Made by a program: the position numbers and the translations under genes
DNA from: CAVZXS01 sp963779325
GTDB taxonomy: Bacteria; Bacteroidota; Bacteroidia; Chitinophagales; Chitinophagaceae
Length of the DNA: 64,000 nt
Direction: 5' to 3'
Assembly (NCBI GenBank): GCA_963779325.1
Contig: CAVZXS010000010.1
Span: 1 to 64,000 of the forward strand
The notes under the pieces: model-generated
The model's input: only the letters and a program-made list of their open reading frames with translations
Databases searched by the model: none
Told to the model about the DNA's origin: nothing
Shown here: positions 1 to 9,038 of the stretch, in pieces
How the letters are laid out: each line of letters begins with the position of its first letter
How positions within the stretch are numbered: the stretch's first letter is position 1

Positions 1-60
1 CTCGAACCCGCGACCTCCGCCGTGACAGGGCGGCATTCTAACCAACTGAACTACCGATCC
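1..60 (-). tRNA. tRNA-Asp (GTC), 3' end cut by window edge
   Basis: Read on the reverse strand, the sequence begins GGATCGGTAGTTCAGTTGG, a typical acceptor stem and D arm. It continues with anticodon loop CTGTCAC (anticodon GTC, aspartate) inside a CCGCC/GGCGG stem and reaches the T loop GGTTCGAG at the window edge. The 5' end is base 60. The acceptor 3' strand lies outside the window. A -7 box lies upstream at 237-244. Confidence 0.93.
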
Positions 61-236
61 AAAAAATATTTCAAGAACTAAATATAATTAAGTCAACAAG
101 TTTTCTACTCGAAGCCTTCTCCACAACGCTGTGGGGATGACAGGTCATCATTTTAATCCCGATAACTATCGGGAAACTACCGATCCAATTATTTTAAGTA
201 AGAACTTATTGCACACTTCCCCCTAATTTGGGGTGG

Positions 237-244
237 CAAAGATA
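237..244 (-). promoter_or_regulatory. -7 box for the tRNA-Asp transcript
   Basis: The reverse strand reads TATCTTTG, a perfect match to the Bacteroidota -7 consensus TAnnTTTG. It faces the tRNA about 180 bases downstream. I did not identify a convincing -33 element. Confidence 0.5.
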
Positions 245-361
245 AGGGATTTGCCTTTTTACCGGCAAAAGTTTTTACGCTTTTTTATACATAGTTACTT
301 TTTCCTGAAACGCTGACTTTCAATTATATAAATCTTATAGCTGTATCCTGAACCGCTTTCA

Positions 362-369
362 TATCTTTG
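362..369 (+). promoter_or_regulatory. -7 box for the oxidoreductase/sugar transferase operon
   Basis: TATCTTTG followed by C matches TAnnTTTG and lies 22 bases before the ATG at 392. This spacing fits a short leader. Confidence 0.55.
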
Positions 370-391
370 CCCATCTCAAATATCAGACTAC

Positions 392-1366
392 ATGCTTAAA
401 GTCGGCGTTTTCGGTACCGGTCATCTCGGAAAATTTCATTTAAATAACTGGAAAGAAATTCCCGATGCAGAATTGGTTGGTTTCTTTGACCCGAATGACG
501 ATACGGCTAAAGAAGTATCTGACAAATACCAACTTGCCCGCTTTTTGGATGTAGACGCTTTGATGGATGCCTGCGATGCGGTGGATATTGTAGCCCCTAC
601 CACTTTTCATTTTGAGTTATGCAAAAAAGCCATCCGCAAAGGAAAGCACGTATTTGTAGAAAAACCACTGGCCAACAGTATGGAAGAGGCCCGCGAATTG
701 GTTAAACTTTCCAAAGAATCAAATATAAAATTCCAGGTAGGACATGTAGAAAGATTTAATCCTGCTTTTCTTGCAATGAAAGATGTACCGCTTAACCCGA
801 TGTTTATAGAAGTACACCGCCTGGCACAATTTAATCCGAGAGGTACAGAAGTAAGTGTTATTCTCGATTTGATGATTCATGACATTGACATCATACTGAA
901 TATTGTAAATAGTGATGTGAAAAATATATCGGCAAGCGGTGTAGCAGTAATGACGGATACACCGGATATTGCAAACGTAAGAATTGAATTTAATAACGGC
1001 TGCGTGGCCAATCTTACATCCAGCCGCATATCTATGAAAAAAATGCGCAAAATGCGGCTCTTTCAAAAAGATGCATACATTGGCATTGATTTCCTGAATA
1101 AAAAAACCGAGATCATTAAACTGAAAGAAGCGCAGGACAATAATGTTTTTAGTTTTGATATAGAAACCAATGCCGGTAAAAAAACAATCGCCATCTCCAA
1201 CCCGACAGTGCCTGAAGTGAATGCTATTAAAAAAGAGCTCTCCGCATTTAAGGATGCCATACTGAATAATACGAAAACCATTGTTACGGAAATTGACGGT
1301 TTGATGGCAATGGATGTAGCTCACCAAATACTGGACAAAATAGGCAACAACGTTTTATCAAGATAA
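392..1366 (+). CDS. Gfo/Idh/MocA family oxidoreductase
   Basis: A 324-residue NAD(P)-dependent dehydrogenase of the Gfo/Idh/MocA family, which usually oxidises or epimerises sugars or nucleotide sugars. The Rossmann fold starts at once (VGVFGTGHLGKFH, residues 4-16). The family EKP motif, whose lysine is catalytic, is in VFVEKPLANS near residue 95, and a second conserved stretch (HDIDIIL) lies near residue 163. The substrate cannot be read from sequence. The next gene begins six bases after the stop and is a lipid-linked sugar transferase, so a role in making a surface-polysaccharide or LPS sugar is a reasonable inference. Confidence 0.88.
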   Translation: MLKVGVFGTGHLGKFHLNNWKEIPDAELVGFFDPNDDTAKEVSDKYQLARFLDVDALMDACDAVDIVAPTTFHFELCKKAIRKGKHVFVEKPLANSMEEARELVKLSKESNIKFQVGHVERFNPAFLAMKDVPLNPMFIEVHRLAQFNPRGTEVSVILDLMIHDIDIILNIVNSDVKNISASGVAVMTDTPDIANVRIEFNNGCVANLTSSRISMKKMRKMRLFQKDAYIGIDFLNKKTEIIKLKEAQDNNVFSFDIETNAGKKTIAISNPTVPEVNAIKKELSAFKDAILNNTKTIVTEIDGLMAMDVAHQILDKIGNNVLSR

Positions 1367-1372
1367 GCCGGA

Positions 1373-2791
1373 ATGAATAGTAACAAACCGATATCTGCCG
1401 CTTGGTACGCCGTAGTAGATTTTATTACTGCCGCAATGGCCTGGGGCTGTTTCTTTTTTGTTCGTAAATATTTATTAAATGAAGCCATCTCCTCATCCGG
1501 TAAATTACAGGTTGATAATAAATTTCTTCTCGGCATACTTTTTATCCCGGCATGTTGGCTGTTGTTTTACGGCTTGGTAGGTACTTATCACTCTCTGTAC
1601 AAAAAATCCCGGTTGATGGAGATTACTGCAACTTTTGTTTGCAGTCTCCTCGGTACCGGTATTCTCTTTTTTGTCTTTCTGCTTGATGATGCAAAAAGTA
1701 ATTACAGTTACTACTATGCCGCATTTGCTTCATTGTTCAGCATACATTTTCTTTTTACCATTACCGGGCGCCTGTCCCTGTTGAGTATTGTAAAAAAACA
1801 ATTGCTGGCCGGGAAAATAAAATTTAATACCCTGGTGATAGGCAGCGGCGAAAACGCGGTAAAAATTTTTAAAGAAACACAAAAAGGTTTGAGAGAAGGC
1901 GGTTTTTATTACGCAGGATATATAGCCCCCGATAATAACGGCAAAACGGGTATTGGCAAACTGCTCCTTAAGCTTGGTGAATTAACAGAATTGGAAAAAG
2001 TAATTGACGAAAAAAATATCAGTCAAATAGTTATCGCAGTAGAAAAACATGAACAGCCTTTGCTGGAAAATATTATAAACCGGTTGAGTGAAAAAGATGT
2101 AGAGATAAAAATTCAACCCAACACATTGGATATACTTTCCGGCTCGGTACGAACAAGTAATGTAATGGGCGCCGTATTGATAGATTTAAAAACAGGATTG
2201 ATGCCCGAATGGCAACAAAATATAAAACGCATTACGGATATTCTTTTCTCAATTACAGCATTAATTCTTCTTTCGCCTTTGCTGCTGTATGCTGCATTAA
2301 GAGTAAAATTTACCTCTGCCGGTGCTGTATTTTTTCTCCAGGAAAGAACCGGCTACAAAGGAAAGCCGTTTACCATGTATAAATTTCGTTCCATGGTAAC
2401 CGATGCGGAAAAAGACGGCCCCGCTCTTTCATCCGATCATGATTCGCGTATTACAAAATGGGGCAAAACGATGCGCAAATGGCGATTGGATGAACTACCC
2501 CAGTTATGGAATATCTTGTCGGGTGATATGAGTTTGGTAGGACCAAGACCCGAAAGAAAATTTTACATTGATCAAATTATACCGAAGTTTCCTTATTATA
2601 AATATTTGCTGAAAGTAAAACCCGGGCTAACAAGCTGGGGCATGGTACAATATGGTTACGCCGAAACCGTTGAAGCAATGGTAGAGCGAAGCAAATTTGA
2701 CCTGTTGTATATCGAGAATATTTCGCTGGCGCTGGATTACAAAATTATGCTTCATACCATACGCATTATTTTGAAGGGAAAAGGCAAGTGA
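1373..2791 (+). CDS. polyprenyl-phosphate sugar phosphotransferase
   Basis: A 472-residue enzyme of the bacterial sugar transferase (WbaP/WcaJ) family, which moves a sugar-1-phosphate from a nucleotide sugar to undecaprenyl phosphate, the first step of exopolysaccharide or O-antigen assembly at the inner membrane. Four hydrophobic segments fill roughly residues 8-140. A nucleotide-binding-like domain follows (VIGSGENAVKIF), then a membrane segment near residue 290 and the catalytic domain. Diagnostic motifs are YKFRSM, DELPQLWNILSGDMSLVGPRPE and KPGLTSWGMVQYGY. Length and domain order are normal. It is translated with the upstream oxidoreductase. Confidence 0.9.
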   Translation: MNSNKPISAAWYAVVDFITAAMAWGCFFFVRKYLLNEAISSSGKLQVDNKFLLGILFIPACWLLFYGLVGTYHSLYKKSRLMEITATFVCSLLGTGILFFVFLLDDAKSNYSYYYAAFASLFSIHFLFTITGRLSLLSIVKKQLLAGKIKFNTLVIGSGENAVKIFKETQKGLREGGFYYAGYIAPDNNGKTGIGKLLLKLGELTELEKVIDEKNISQIVIAVEKHEQPLLENIINRLSEKDVEIKIQPNTLDILSGSVRTSNVMGAVLIDLKTGLMPEWQQNIKRITDILFSITALILLSPLLLYAALRVKFTSAGAVFFLQERTGYKGKPFTMYKFRSMVTDAEKDGPALSSDHDSRITKWGKTMRKWRLDELPQLWNILSGDMSLVGPRPERKFYIDQIIPKFPYYKYLLKVKPGLTSWGMVQYGYAETVEAMVERSKFDLLYIENISLALDYKIMLHTIRIILKGKGK

Positions 2792-2797
2792 GTGCTA

Positions 2798-2825
2798 AAT
2801 CAGAAGCAGAAAGTCAGAAGCCGGA
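2798..2825. repeat. degenerate heptamer array 1
   Basis: Four consecutive 7-base units, AATCAGA, AGCAGAA, AGTCAGA and AGCCGGA, begin seven bases after the sugar transferase stop. The unit style matches arrays elsewhere in the window, notably at 6782. Confidence 0.6.
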
Positions 2826-2912
2826 TAGAGCAAATTATTTTATTCGAAACATAAGTCTCATATTTTATAATGCCGTTTTTTGCTTTTACTTTTGTTTTAA
2901 ACCCGTTAGATA

Positions 2913-5855
2913 ATGATTATACCCGACCGTAAGAGTCTTTCAAGTTCGTTATGCATCGTTTTAAAGGCAACCGTACGCCAATTACAACTGCATCGCCGGC
3001 ATAAGTTAAACCGGCTTTTTATAATTTTTTTTTACTTTTTACTTTTTACTTTTTACTTTTCGCTTTCTTCATTCAGCCAAAAGAAATACACACAACAGCA
3101 AGTCAATTTTACCATTGATGTAAGTCTTGATGATAAAGAACATGCACTGTCGGGTTTCGAAAAAATTGAATACATCAATAACTCACCTGATACGTTAACT
3201 TTTATATGGTTTCATTTATGGCCTAATGCTTATAAAAATGATAAGACCGCTTTCAGCGATCAACTTTTAGAAAACGGCAATACAAAATTTTATTTTTCAA
3301 ATAAAGAACAGCGGGGTTATATCAATAAGTTAGATTTTAAAGTAAATAATGTAACAGCTAAGTCAGAAGACCATCCGAAATATATTGACATAATAAAATT
3401 GATTTTACCCGCACCCCTTGCTCCCGGCGAAAAAGCATTAATCACCACCCCGTTTTTTGTAAAGCTGCCGTATAATTTTTCACGCGGCGGGCACGACAGA
3501 CAAAGCTACCAAGCCACACAATGGTTTCCTAAACCTGCAGTATACGATCATAAAGGATGGCACCCCATGCCCTATCTCGACCAGGGAGAATTTTACAGTG
3601 AGTTTGGAAATTTTGATGTGCGGATAACAGTACCTGAAAATTATATAGTAGCTGCTGCAGGAGAATTACAAAATGAAGAAGAGTTGACGAAGCTGAAACA
3701 AAAAGCGGAGTCTTATGAAAGAGATTTGAAAATTTTTATTGACACTAAAAAAAGTTTGAGTAAAAAAGCAAACCCGCCGGATAGTACTCCTGTTTCTGCG
3801 AAGACGACCAAAACATTACAATATAAACAAAATAATGTACACGATTTTGCCTGGTTTGCCGATAAAAGGTTCATCGTTAATTATGATATTCTGAAATTAT
3901 CTTCAGGCAAAGCACTTGATGTGTTTACCTATTACTTACCATCGCAATCATCAGTATGGGCCGAAAGTATTGCATACAGCAAAAAATCAATTCTGCATTA
4001 CTCAAAACTTGTCGGTGAATATCCGTATAGTATTGTAAGCGTTGTACAAGGGCCGCAAAGTTTTGGCGGCGGCATGGAGTATCCCACCATCACCGTATTA
4101 TCGCCTACTGATGACAGGAAAGAACTTGAATATACCATCGCCCACGAAATAGGTCACAACTGGTTTTACGGAATTTTGGCGAGTAACGAACGCAAGCACC
4201 CCTGGATGGATGAAGGCATTAATACGTTCTATGAAAAGCGGTATATCGCCGGCAGTTCACATCACTATGATGTTAATGCCGGGCTGAAAACTTTTGAAAT
4301 GAAAGCGGCTGACAAAACAGATCAACCGATCAATCTTTCTTCGGAACAATTTACAGCTGACAATTATGATTTATCGGTATATGAAAAAACCGCTGCATGG
4401 ATAGCTTTGCTCGAAAAAGAATTAGGAACCGAAGTCTTTAATAAAGCCATGCAGAATTATTACATGCAATGGCAATTCAAACATCCTTATCCCGAAGATT
4501 TTAAAAAAGCCTTAGAGCTCAGTACAGGGAAAAATCTTGATTCATTATTCGCGTTATTAGATGAACCCGGGCTTTTGCCCAACCAAATAAAATCGGGAAC
4601 GGAAATAAGCAACCCTGTATCTTGGATTGGTTTTGGAAAAGAGAAAGTAAAAAATACTATCACCATTCTTCCGGCTATGGGTATCAACAGTTACGATAAG
4701 CTTATGATTGGCGGTTTATTCACCAACTACCGGCTTATTAAAAATAAATTCCAATTTCTGCTTATGCCTATGTACGCCACCGGCTCCAAACAGTTGGTTG
4801 GTTTGGGTAAATTAAATTACAGTTTTTATCCTTCGGGTATTTTTCGAAAGGCCGATATTTTTCTAAACACATCCCGTTTCACCATTGATGATATTGAAAA
4901 AGATGATGGCGAAAAAATATACCAACAGTTCACAAAAATTGTCCCGGGCATACGATTGACATTAAAAGAAAAAAATCCGCGCAGCACATTAGAAAGATTT
5001 GTACAATGGAAAACTTTTATTATGAGCGAAGACGGCTTACGATTTTCAAGAGATACAAGTTTTATCGGCACAGATACTGTAATCACTAATAATATAACCA
5101 AGCGAGAAGAGACACGTACGCTTAATCAGTTAGTATTAGTGGCACAAAACAGGAGAGCATTATACCCCTACAAAGCAGAATTGAAAATAGAACAGGGAAA
5201 AGGATTTGTACGTTCTGCATTTACCGGCAATTATTTTTTTAATTATGCAAAAGAAGGCGGATTGGATGTTCGTCTTTTTGCAGGCTACTTTCTTTATACC
5301 GGTGGTAAAACCATTACCAAACAATTTGAAACAGATCGCTATCACCTCAATATGACCGGCGCCAACGGTTACGAGGATTATACATACAGCGATTATTTTG
5401 TAGGACGCAACAAATTTGAAAAAATGCCTTCGCAGCAAATAATGATTCGCGACGGAGGTTTTAAAGTTCGCACCGATTTACTGGCAAATAAGGTTGGTAA
5501 AACTGACGGTTGGTTGATGGCGGCGAATTTCGCTACAAGTATTCCGTCAGGCCTGAATCCCTTGAGTGTATTACCTTTTAAAATTCCGTTGAAATTTTTT
5601 GCAGATATAGGCACCCACTCCGATGTATGGAAAAAAGATGCCGAAGGCGACCGTTTCCTTTTTGATGCGGGCATTCAGTTGTCATTGCTGAAAGAAACGA
5701 TACATATTTACGTTCCGTTTATTTACAGCGCTGTTTACAAAAATTATATTCAGTCAACTATTGAGAAAAAAGGAAGACTGTCGAAAACTATTTCTTTCTC
5801 CATTGATATTTCTAATTTGGATTTCAAGAAATTTAACAGAAATATCAGTTTCTAA
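2913..5855 (+). CDS. M1 family metallopeptidase, exported
   Basis: A 980-residue zinc aminopeptidase-like protein. The gluzincin motif HEIGH (from residue about 411) is followed 18 residues later by the third zinc ligand in WMDEG. Upstream, GGGMEYP is the variant of the GAMEN exopeptidase motif seen in bacterial M1 proteins. The first 56 residues are odd: a basic stretch precedes the hydrophobic core FIIFFYFLLFTFYFSLSSF, encoded partly by a 7-bp tandem repeat (3033-3060). The only in-frame ATG is 2913, so the native start may be a later non-ATG codon. The roughly 400-residue C-terminal part has alternating aromatic strands and is not assigned. The next gene starts directly at its stop. Confidence 0.88.
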   Translation: MIIPDRKSLSSSLCIVLKATVRQLQLHRRHKLNRLFIIFFYFLLFTFYFSLSSFSQKKYTQQQVNFTIDVSLDDKEHALSGFEKIEYINNSPDTLTFIWFHLWPNAYKNDKTAFSDQLLENGNTKFYFSNKEQRGYINKLDFKVNNVTAKSEDHPKYIDIIKLILPAPLAPGEKALITTPFFVKLPYNFSRGGHDRQSYQATQWFPKPAVYDHKGWHPMPYLDQGEFYSEFGNFDVRITVPENYIVAAAGELQNEEELTKLKQKAESYERDLKIFIDTKKSLSKKANPPDSTPVSAKTTKTLQYKQNNVHDFAWFADKRFIVNYDILKLSSGKALDVFTYYLPSQSSVWAESIAYSKKSILHYSKLVGEYPYSIVSVVQGPQSFGGGMEYPTITVLSPTDDRKELEYTIAHEIGHNWFYGILASNERKHPWMDEGINTFYEKRYIAGSSHHYDVNAGLKTFEMKAADKTDQPINLSSEQFTADNYDLSVYEKTAAWIALLEKELGTEVFNKAMQNYYMQWQFKHPYPEDFKKALELSTGKNLDSLFALLDEPGLLPNQIKSGTEISNPVSWIGFGKEKVKNTITILPAMGINSYDKLMIGGLFTNYRLIKNKFQFLLMPMYATGSKQLVGLGKLNYSFYPSGIFRKADIFLNTSRFTIDDIEKDDGEKIYQQFTKIVPGIRLTLKEKNPRSTLERFVQWKTFIMSEDGLRFSRDTSFIGTDTVITNNITKREETRTLNQLVLVAQNRRALYPYKAELKIEQGKGFVRSAFTGNYFFNYAKEGGLDVRLFAGYFLYTGGKTITKQFETDRYHLNMTGANGYEDYTYSDYFVGRNKFEKMPSQQIMIRDGGFKVRTDLLANKVGKTDGWLMAANFATSIPSGLNPLSVLPFKIPLKFFADIGTHSDVWKKDAEGDRFLFDAGIQLSLLKETIHIYVPFIYSAVYKNYIQSTIEKKGRLSKTISFSIDISNLDFKKFNRNISF
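3033..3060 (+). repeat. four perfect TACTTTT heptamers inside a coding region
   Basis: Four exact copies of TACTTTT follow a run of T at about 3026-3033 and encode the hydrophobic core of the M1 peptidase signal peptide. A gain or loss of one 7-bp unit would shift the reading frame. Confidence 0.85.
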
Positions 5856-6776
5856 ATGCACCGGAGCCGTCACATACAATATGTTAGCCAAAATGAAATA
5901 GATAAAGTAAAGTGGGATGCATGCATTGACAAAGCAGGTAACGGATTAATTTATGCCTATTCATTTTACTTAGACCGAATGGCCGCCAATTGGGATGCCT
6001 TGGTATTGAATGACTATGAAGCAGTAATGCCGCTGACCTACAACAAAAAGTACGGCATTCATTATTTATATCAACCCTTTCTTTCTGCTCAATTAGGTCT
6101 GTTCGGCACGGGTGTGGATGCGGGAATGTTAAAATATTTTCTTGATACTGTTCCCGTAAAGTTTAAGTATTGGGATATTTATCTTAACCATAAAAATCTT
6201 TTCTCGTTAGAAAAGTATGTGATTTATGAAAGAATCAATTATGTTTTGAGTCTGAATAAAAATTACGGAGAGCTTTACAATAATTACAGGGAAAATACAA
6301 AACGTAATATTAAAAGGGCGCTGCAGGCGGGTTGTTATACAGCAACTGATTTTGATCCGGCGGAAGTTATTCGGTTAGCGAAAGAACAGGTACTGCTATT
6401 TGGAGAAGGTAAAACTGATTTTGAATCATTTACAGGCCTGTATAATTTTTTACACCAAAGAAAACAAGCTCTCACTTACGGCATCTATTCAGCAAACAAA
6501 CAACTACTGGCTTCCTGTATTTTTTTCTTCTCTCACAAGAGGGCTTATTATATTTTAGTAGGTAATCATCCCGACGGAAAAACAATCGGCGCATCACACA
6601 TGCTGATAGACGCATTTATAAAAAATCATGCGGGGCAAGATATGCTGTTAGATTTTGAAGGTTCCGACATTCGTAACCTGGCTTTTTTTTACAGCAGTTT
6701 CGGCGCTGCGGAAGAAAAATATGCTGCCGTAAAATTAAACAGGCTTCCTTTCTTTTTGAAATGGCTGAAAAAATGA
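5856..6776 (+). CDS. FemAB/GNAT-like acyltransferase-type protein
   Basis: A 306-residue protein whose layout resembles FemAB or BioF2-like GNAT proteins. An N-terminal half with short aromatic motifs (YAYSFYLDRMAANWDALVL) precedes a RENTKRNIKRAL segment near residue 146, which matches the conserved basic helix of the family. The C-terminal half carries HKRAYYILVGNHPDGK, GASHMLIDAFI and LDFEGSDIRNLAFFYSSFGA, typical of FemAB-like folds. The substrate is unknown. The ATG abuts the stop of the M1 peptidase, implying co-transcription, and the stop is at the heptamer array shared with ispD. Confidence 0.6.
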   Translation: MHRSRHIQYVSQNEIDKVKWDACIDKAGNGLIYAYSFYLDRMAANWDALVLNDYEAVMPLTYNKKYGIHYLYQPFLSAQLGLFGTGVDAGMLKYFLDTVPVKFKYWDIYLNHKNLFSLEKYVIYERINYVLSLNKNYGELYNNYRENTKRNIKRALQAGCYTATDFDPAEVIRLAKEQVLLFGEGKTDFESFTGLYNFLHQRKQALTYGIYSANKQLLASCIFFFSHKRAYYILVGNHPDGKTIGASHMLIDAFIKNHAGQDMLLDFEGSDIRNLAFFYSSFGAAEEKYAAVKLNRLPFFLKWLKK

Positions 6777-6781
6777 GGTTA

Positions 6782-6889
6782 GAAGTCAGAAGTCGGAAGT
6801 CAGATTTCCTCTTCCCATTGTTGCTTTCCTATCTCTAATTTCTTCATGCCTCTGACTTCCTGCTTCTGACTTCCGACTTCTGTTCTCTC
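6782..6889. repeat. paired inverted heptamer arrays between convergent genes
   Basis: The forward array is built on GAAGTCA/GAAGTCG units (about 6782-6808) and the second on CTGACTT/CCGACTT units (about 6850-6889). Bases 6787-6804 and 6865-6882 are perfect 18-bp inverted copies, so transcripts from either side could form a long hairpin and stop both the acyltransferase and ispD. The second array lies inside the ispD reading frame. Confidence 0.7.
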
Positions 6890-7551
6890 TCCTCAAATAT
6901 CTTTTCTGCTACCAACAAATCAATAGGTTTTGTAATCTTTATATTCGTTTCTTCGCCTGCTATTAAATTTATTTTTATACCAAACGCTTCTACCACATTG
7001 GCTTCGTCTGTAAATTTTTCTTTGTAATCTATTTTAAATGCAGGCAATAAAATTTTACTGTGAAAAGTTTGAGGGGTTTGTATCAGCATCACGTCATCCC
7101 TGTCAAGCAATTTATTTTCCCCGTTCACTACTAATCGTACCGTCTCGTTACTGGACAATGCGGGTACGGCATTACCCGTTTCCAATGCGTTTTCATAGCA
7201 CCGCTTAAGCAGGTCATCTGTCACCAGGCACCTTACAGCATCGTGTACAAAAACAATAGATTCCTCATATATTAATGATAAACCTTTTTTTACCGATTCA
7301 AATCTTGTTTCGCCCCCAATCGTTATTTGTATGCGGCTTTTATCAAACCAGGCGTCTATAATTTCGCGGCCATGATCGGTATGCTCTTTCGGTAAAACGA
7401 GTATGATTTGCAAATCATCGAATGTTTTTAAAAAAGTGTCGATCGTATAATAAAGCAGCGGTTTATCTTTTAACAATAAAAATTGCTTGGGCAAATCGGC
7501 TCCCATTCTTTTACCAAGACCACCTGCAACTATAACGGCGTATTTTCTCAT
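6844..7551 (-). CDS. ispD: 2-C-methyl-D-erythritol 4-phosphate cytidylyltransferase
   Basis: IspD joins CTP and methylerythritol phosphate in the non-mevalonate isoprenoid pathway. The nucleotide-binding signature AVIVAGGLGKRMGADLPKQF covers residues 5-24. VHDAVRCLV (near 102) and the C-terminal segment with NIKITKPIDLLVAE are the other conserved blocks. At 235 residues it is slightly long because the last 14 or so residues (about REQKSEVRSRKSEA) are translated from a heptamer repeat array; the conserved domain ends just before, at KIFEE. The tail therefore looks like a late extension rather than a functional part. Confidence 0.95.
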   Translation of the reverse strand: MRKYAVIVAGGLGKRMGADLPKQFLLLKDKPLLYYTIDTFLKTFDDLQIILVLPKEHTDHGREIIDAWFDKSRIQITIGGETRFESVKKGLSLIYEESIVFVHDAVRCLVTDDLLKRCYENALETGNAVPALSSNETVRLVVNGENKLLDRDDVMLIQTPQTFHSKILLPAFKIDYKEKFTDEANVVEAFGIKINLIAGEETNIKITKPIDLLVAEKIFEEREQKSEVRSRKSEA

Positions 7552-7635
7552 CTGTATGGTATAAAATTATTATGCAAATATGAATAAAAAAACCGGTATC
7601 ATTTTTATTCTGTTTACAGGTATGTTTTATTAGAT

Positions 7636-8317
7636 TTGTTTTTTAATATGAAAAGAGTCCCCTGTTTTGTATTATCTTTTGGTTCTACAGTCGTCCTGCT
7701 AAGAAGGTATGTTTCACATCTTGCTTTCAGCAAGCAAATACTGCCTTTATCTAAGCTTATTTTTATTTTTTTGATTATTAATCTAAGCTCATGCAGTACC
7801 AAATCTCTTCCCGAACAAAAACAGGAAATACTGGCCCTGAGAGAAATGAATGAATTGGCTACGGCCGAATATACCGTTACCAAAATAGTAAAAGCCGATG
7901 ATGGTAAAACCTGGTTCAAATTCGGTGAACGAAAGATATTGATTTCCTGTACGGGCATTATAAAAGCAGGCATCGATTTATCATCTCTTAAAGAAGAAAA
8001 TATCAGTATCAATGATAAAAACGTTACACTGTATTTGCCTCTTGCAAAAATCATTACTCTCAATATACCCGCCGAGAATATAAAAGTGGAGCATCAGCAA
8101 ACCGGGATTTTGGAGAGATCAGTTTAACAATGAAGAACAAAACGCCTTGATGGTACTGGCGGAACAGCAAATCAGGAAAGTTGCCGATTCGTTGGGAATA
8201 CTGCAATCGGCGCAGACTAATGCGCAAAGTTTTATCAGCGGCTTTTTAAAACGCCTGGGCTATAAAACCGTCAGTATTGAATTTAAAGTACCGCCAAAAA
8301 CAAACAAACTTGGATAA
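7636..8317 (+). pseudogene. DUF4230 lipoprotein, frameshifted
   Basis: The first frame encodes a signal-like segment with a lipobox (LIINLSSC) and a DUF4230 domain up to KVEHQQTG, then stops at 8127 after a few unrelated residues. A continuation in another frame, beginning FWRDQFNNEEQNAL at about 8108 and ending at the stop 8315-8317, completes the family C-terminus (QQIRKVADSLG, FLKRLGYKTVSIEF). Reading GG instead of GGG at 8104-8106 joins both parts exactly. DUF4230 proteins are of unknown function. The start is uncertain: ATG at 7636 or 7648. A second DUF4230 gene overlaps its end. The indel may be real or a homopolymer error. Confidence 0.8.
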
Positions 8318-8933
8318 CAAAATAAGAAAAGGAATTCCCCGTTTTTTTTGGTATGCAGCCGGTATAGCCATCCTTTATTTTATTTTGGTAAGATTAGATG
8401 TGTTACCCTCGCTGCAAAATATTTTTTCATCCAAACCGATAACCATTGACAATACACCCGTATTTATAAAAGAAGTAAAAAATATAGCACAGTTAATGAC
8501 TGTTATGTCGTATGATGAAGTAGTAATAGATTCTTCCAAAACAAAATCCGTAACATTACCTGCGCTGTTGTTTCCTTCACCCGCTTTACAAAAAAATAAA
8601 CTCGTAGTTATAGCCCGGGGAAAAATTATTGCCGGTATTGATCTGCTGCAATTAGACGAAAAGAAAATATTTATTAAGGATGATTCCGTTTCGCTTACAT
8701 TACCCGAAGTAAAAATCCTTGAAGCCATAGCCAATCCTTCCGATTATGAAATATTTACCGAAGAAGGAACCTGGACACCCGATGAAGTAAATGCAGTGAA
8801 AGTAAGGGCAAGAGAAAAAATGATTGCAAGAAGTATACAACAGGGAGTATTACAAAAAGCAGCTGTAAAATCAAAATTAGTAATAGAAAATTTTTTACGC
8901 AGTGCAGGATTTAATCGAATTGCGGTAAATTAA
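8277..8933 (+). CDS. DUF4230 domain-containing membrane protein
   Basis: A 218-residue protein with one membrane segment near residues 24-42 (FFWYAAGIAILYFILV) and a DUF4230 domain outside. It shares with its upstream neighbour the order: repeated strands around GIDLLQLDEKKIFIKDDSVSL, a PEVKILEA strand, an acidic TWTPDE loop and a long C-terminal helix ending FLRSAGFN. The start overlaps the restored upstream gene by 41 bases; a TTG at 8310 is the alternative start. The pair looks like a tandem duplication. Function unknown; a membrane-anchored periplasmic role is inferred. Confidence 0.8.
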   Translation: MNLKYRQKQTNLDNKIRKGIPRFFWYAAGIAILYFILVRLDVLPSLQNIFSSKPITIDNTPVFIKEVKNIAQLMTVMSYDEVVIDSSKTKSVTLPALLFPSPALQKNKLVVIARGKIIAGIDLLQLDEKKIFIKDDSVSLTLPEVKILEAIANPSDYEIFTEEGTWTPDEVNAVKVRAREKMIARSIQQGVLQKAAVKSKLVIENFLRSAGFNRIAVN

Positions 8934-8968
8934 TTTTATATAAATTTTTCACAATTACTAAGTTAAAC

Positions 8969-8996
8969 GTGAATTGTCAGTTGTGAATAGTGAGCT
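8969..8996. repeat. degenerate heptamer array between convergent genes
   Basis: Four 7-base units: GTGAATT, GTCAGTT, GTGAATA, GTGAGCT. The AGTGAGC at the end of the array also pairs with GCTCACT at 9014-9020, giving a possible hairpin between the DUF4230 gene and the peptidase gene. Confidence 0.6.
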
Positions 8997-9038
8997 TGTA
9001 CCCGAAAGTGCATTCGCTCACTACTATCTACTCACCAC

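Larger units (their letters stand above)
61..391. other. intergenic region with tRNA-fragment repeat and palindrome
   Basis: No gene seen. Bases 175-188 repeat the 14 bases at 49-62, the 5' end of the tRNA-Asp plus two flanking bases. Just before the second copy, 157-174 is a palindrome with 7-bp arms (TCCCGAT and ATCGGGA). The remainder holds two divergent -7 boxes, at 237-244 (reverse) and 362-369 (forward). Confidence 0.6.

Noticed and set aside
719..1327. Reverse open frame of 202 codons
   Set aside because: Antisense to the well-supported Gfo/Idh/MocA oxidoreductase; cysteine/tyrosine-rich with no domain.
6782..6889. Possible CRISPR array
   Set aside because: Units are 7 bases with no spacers; no cas genes are present in the window.
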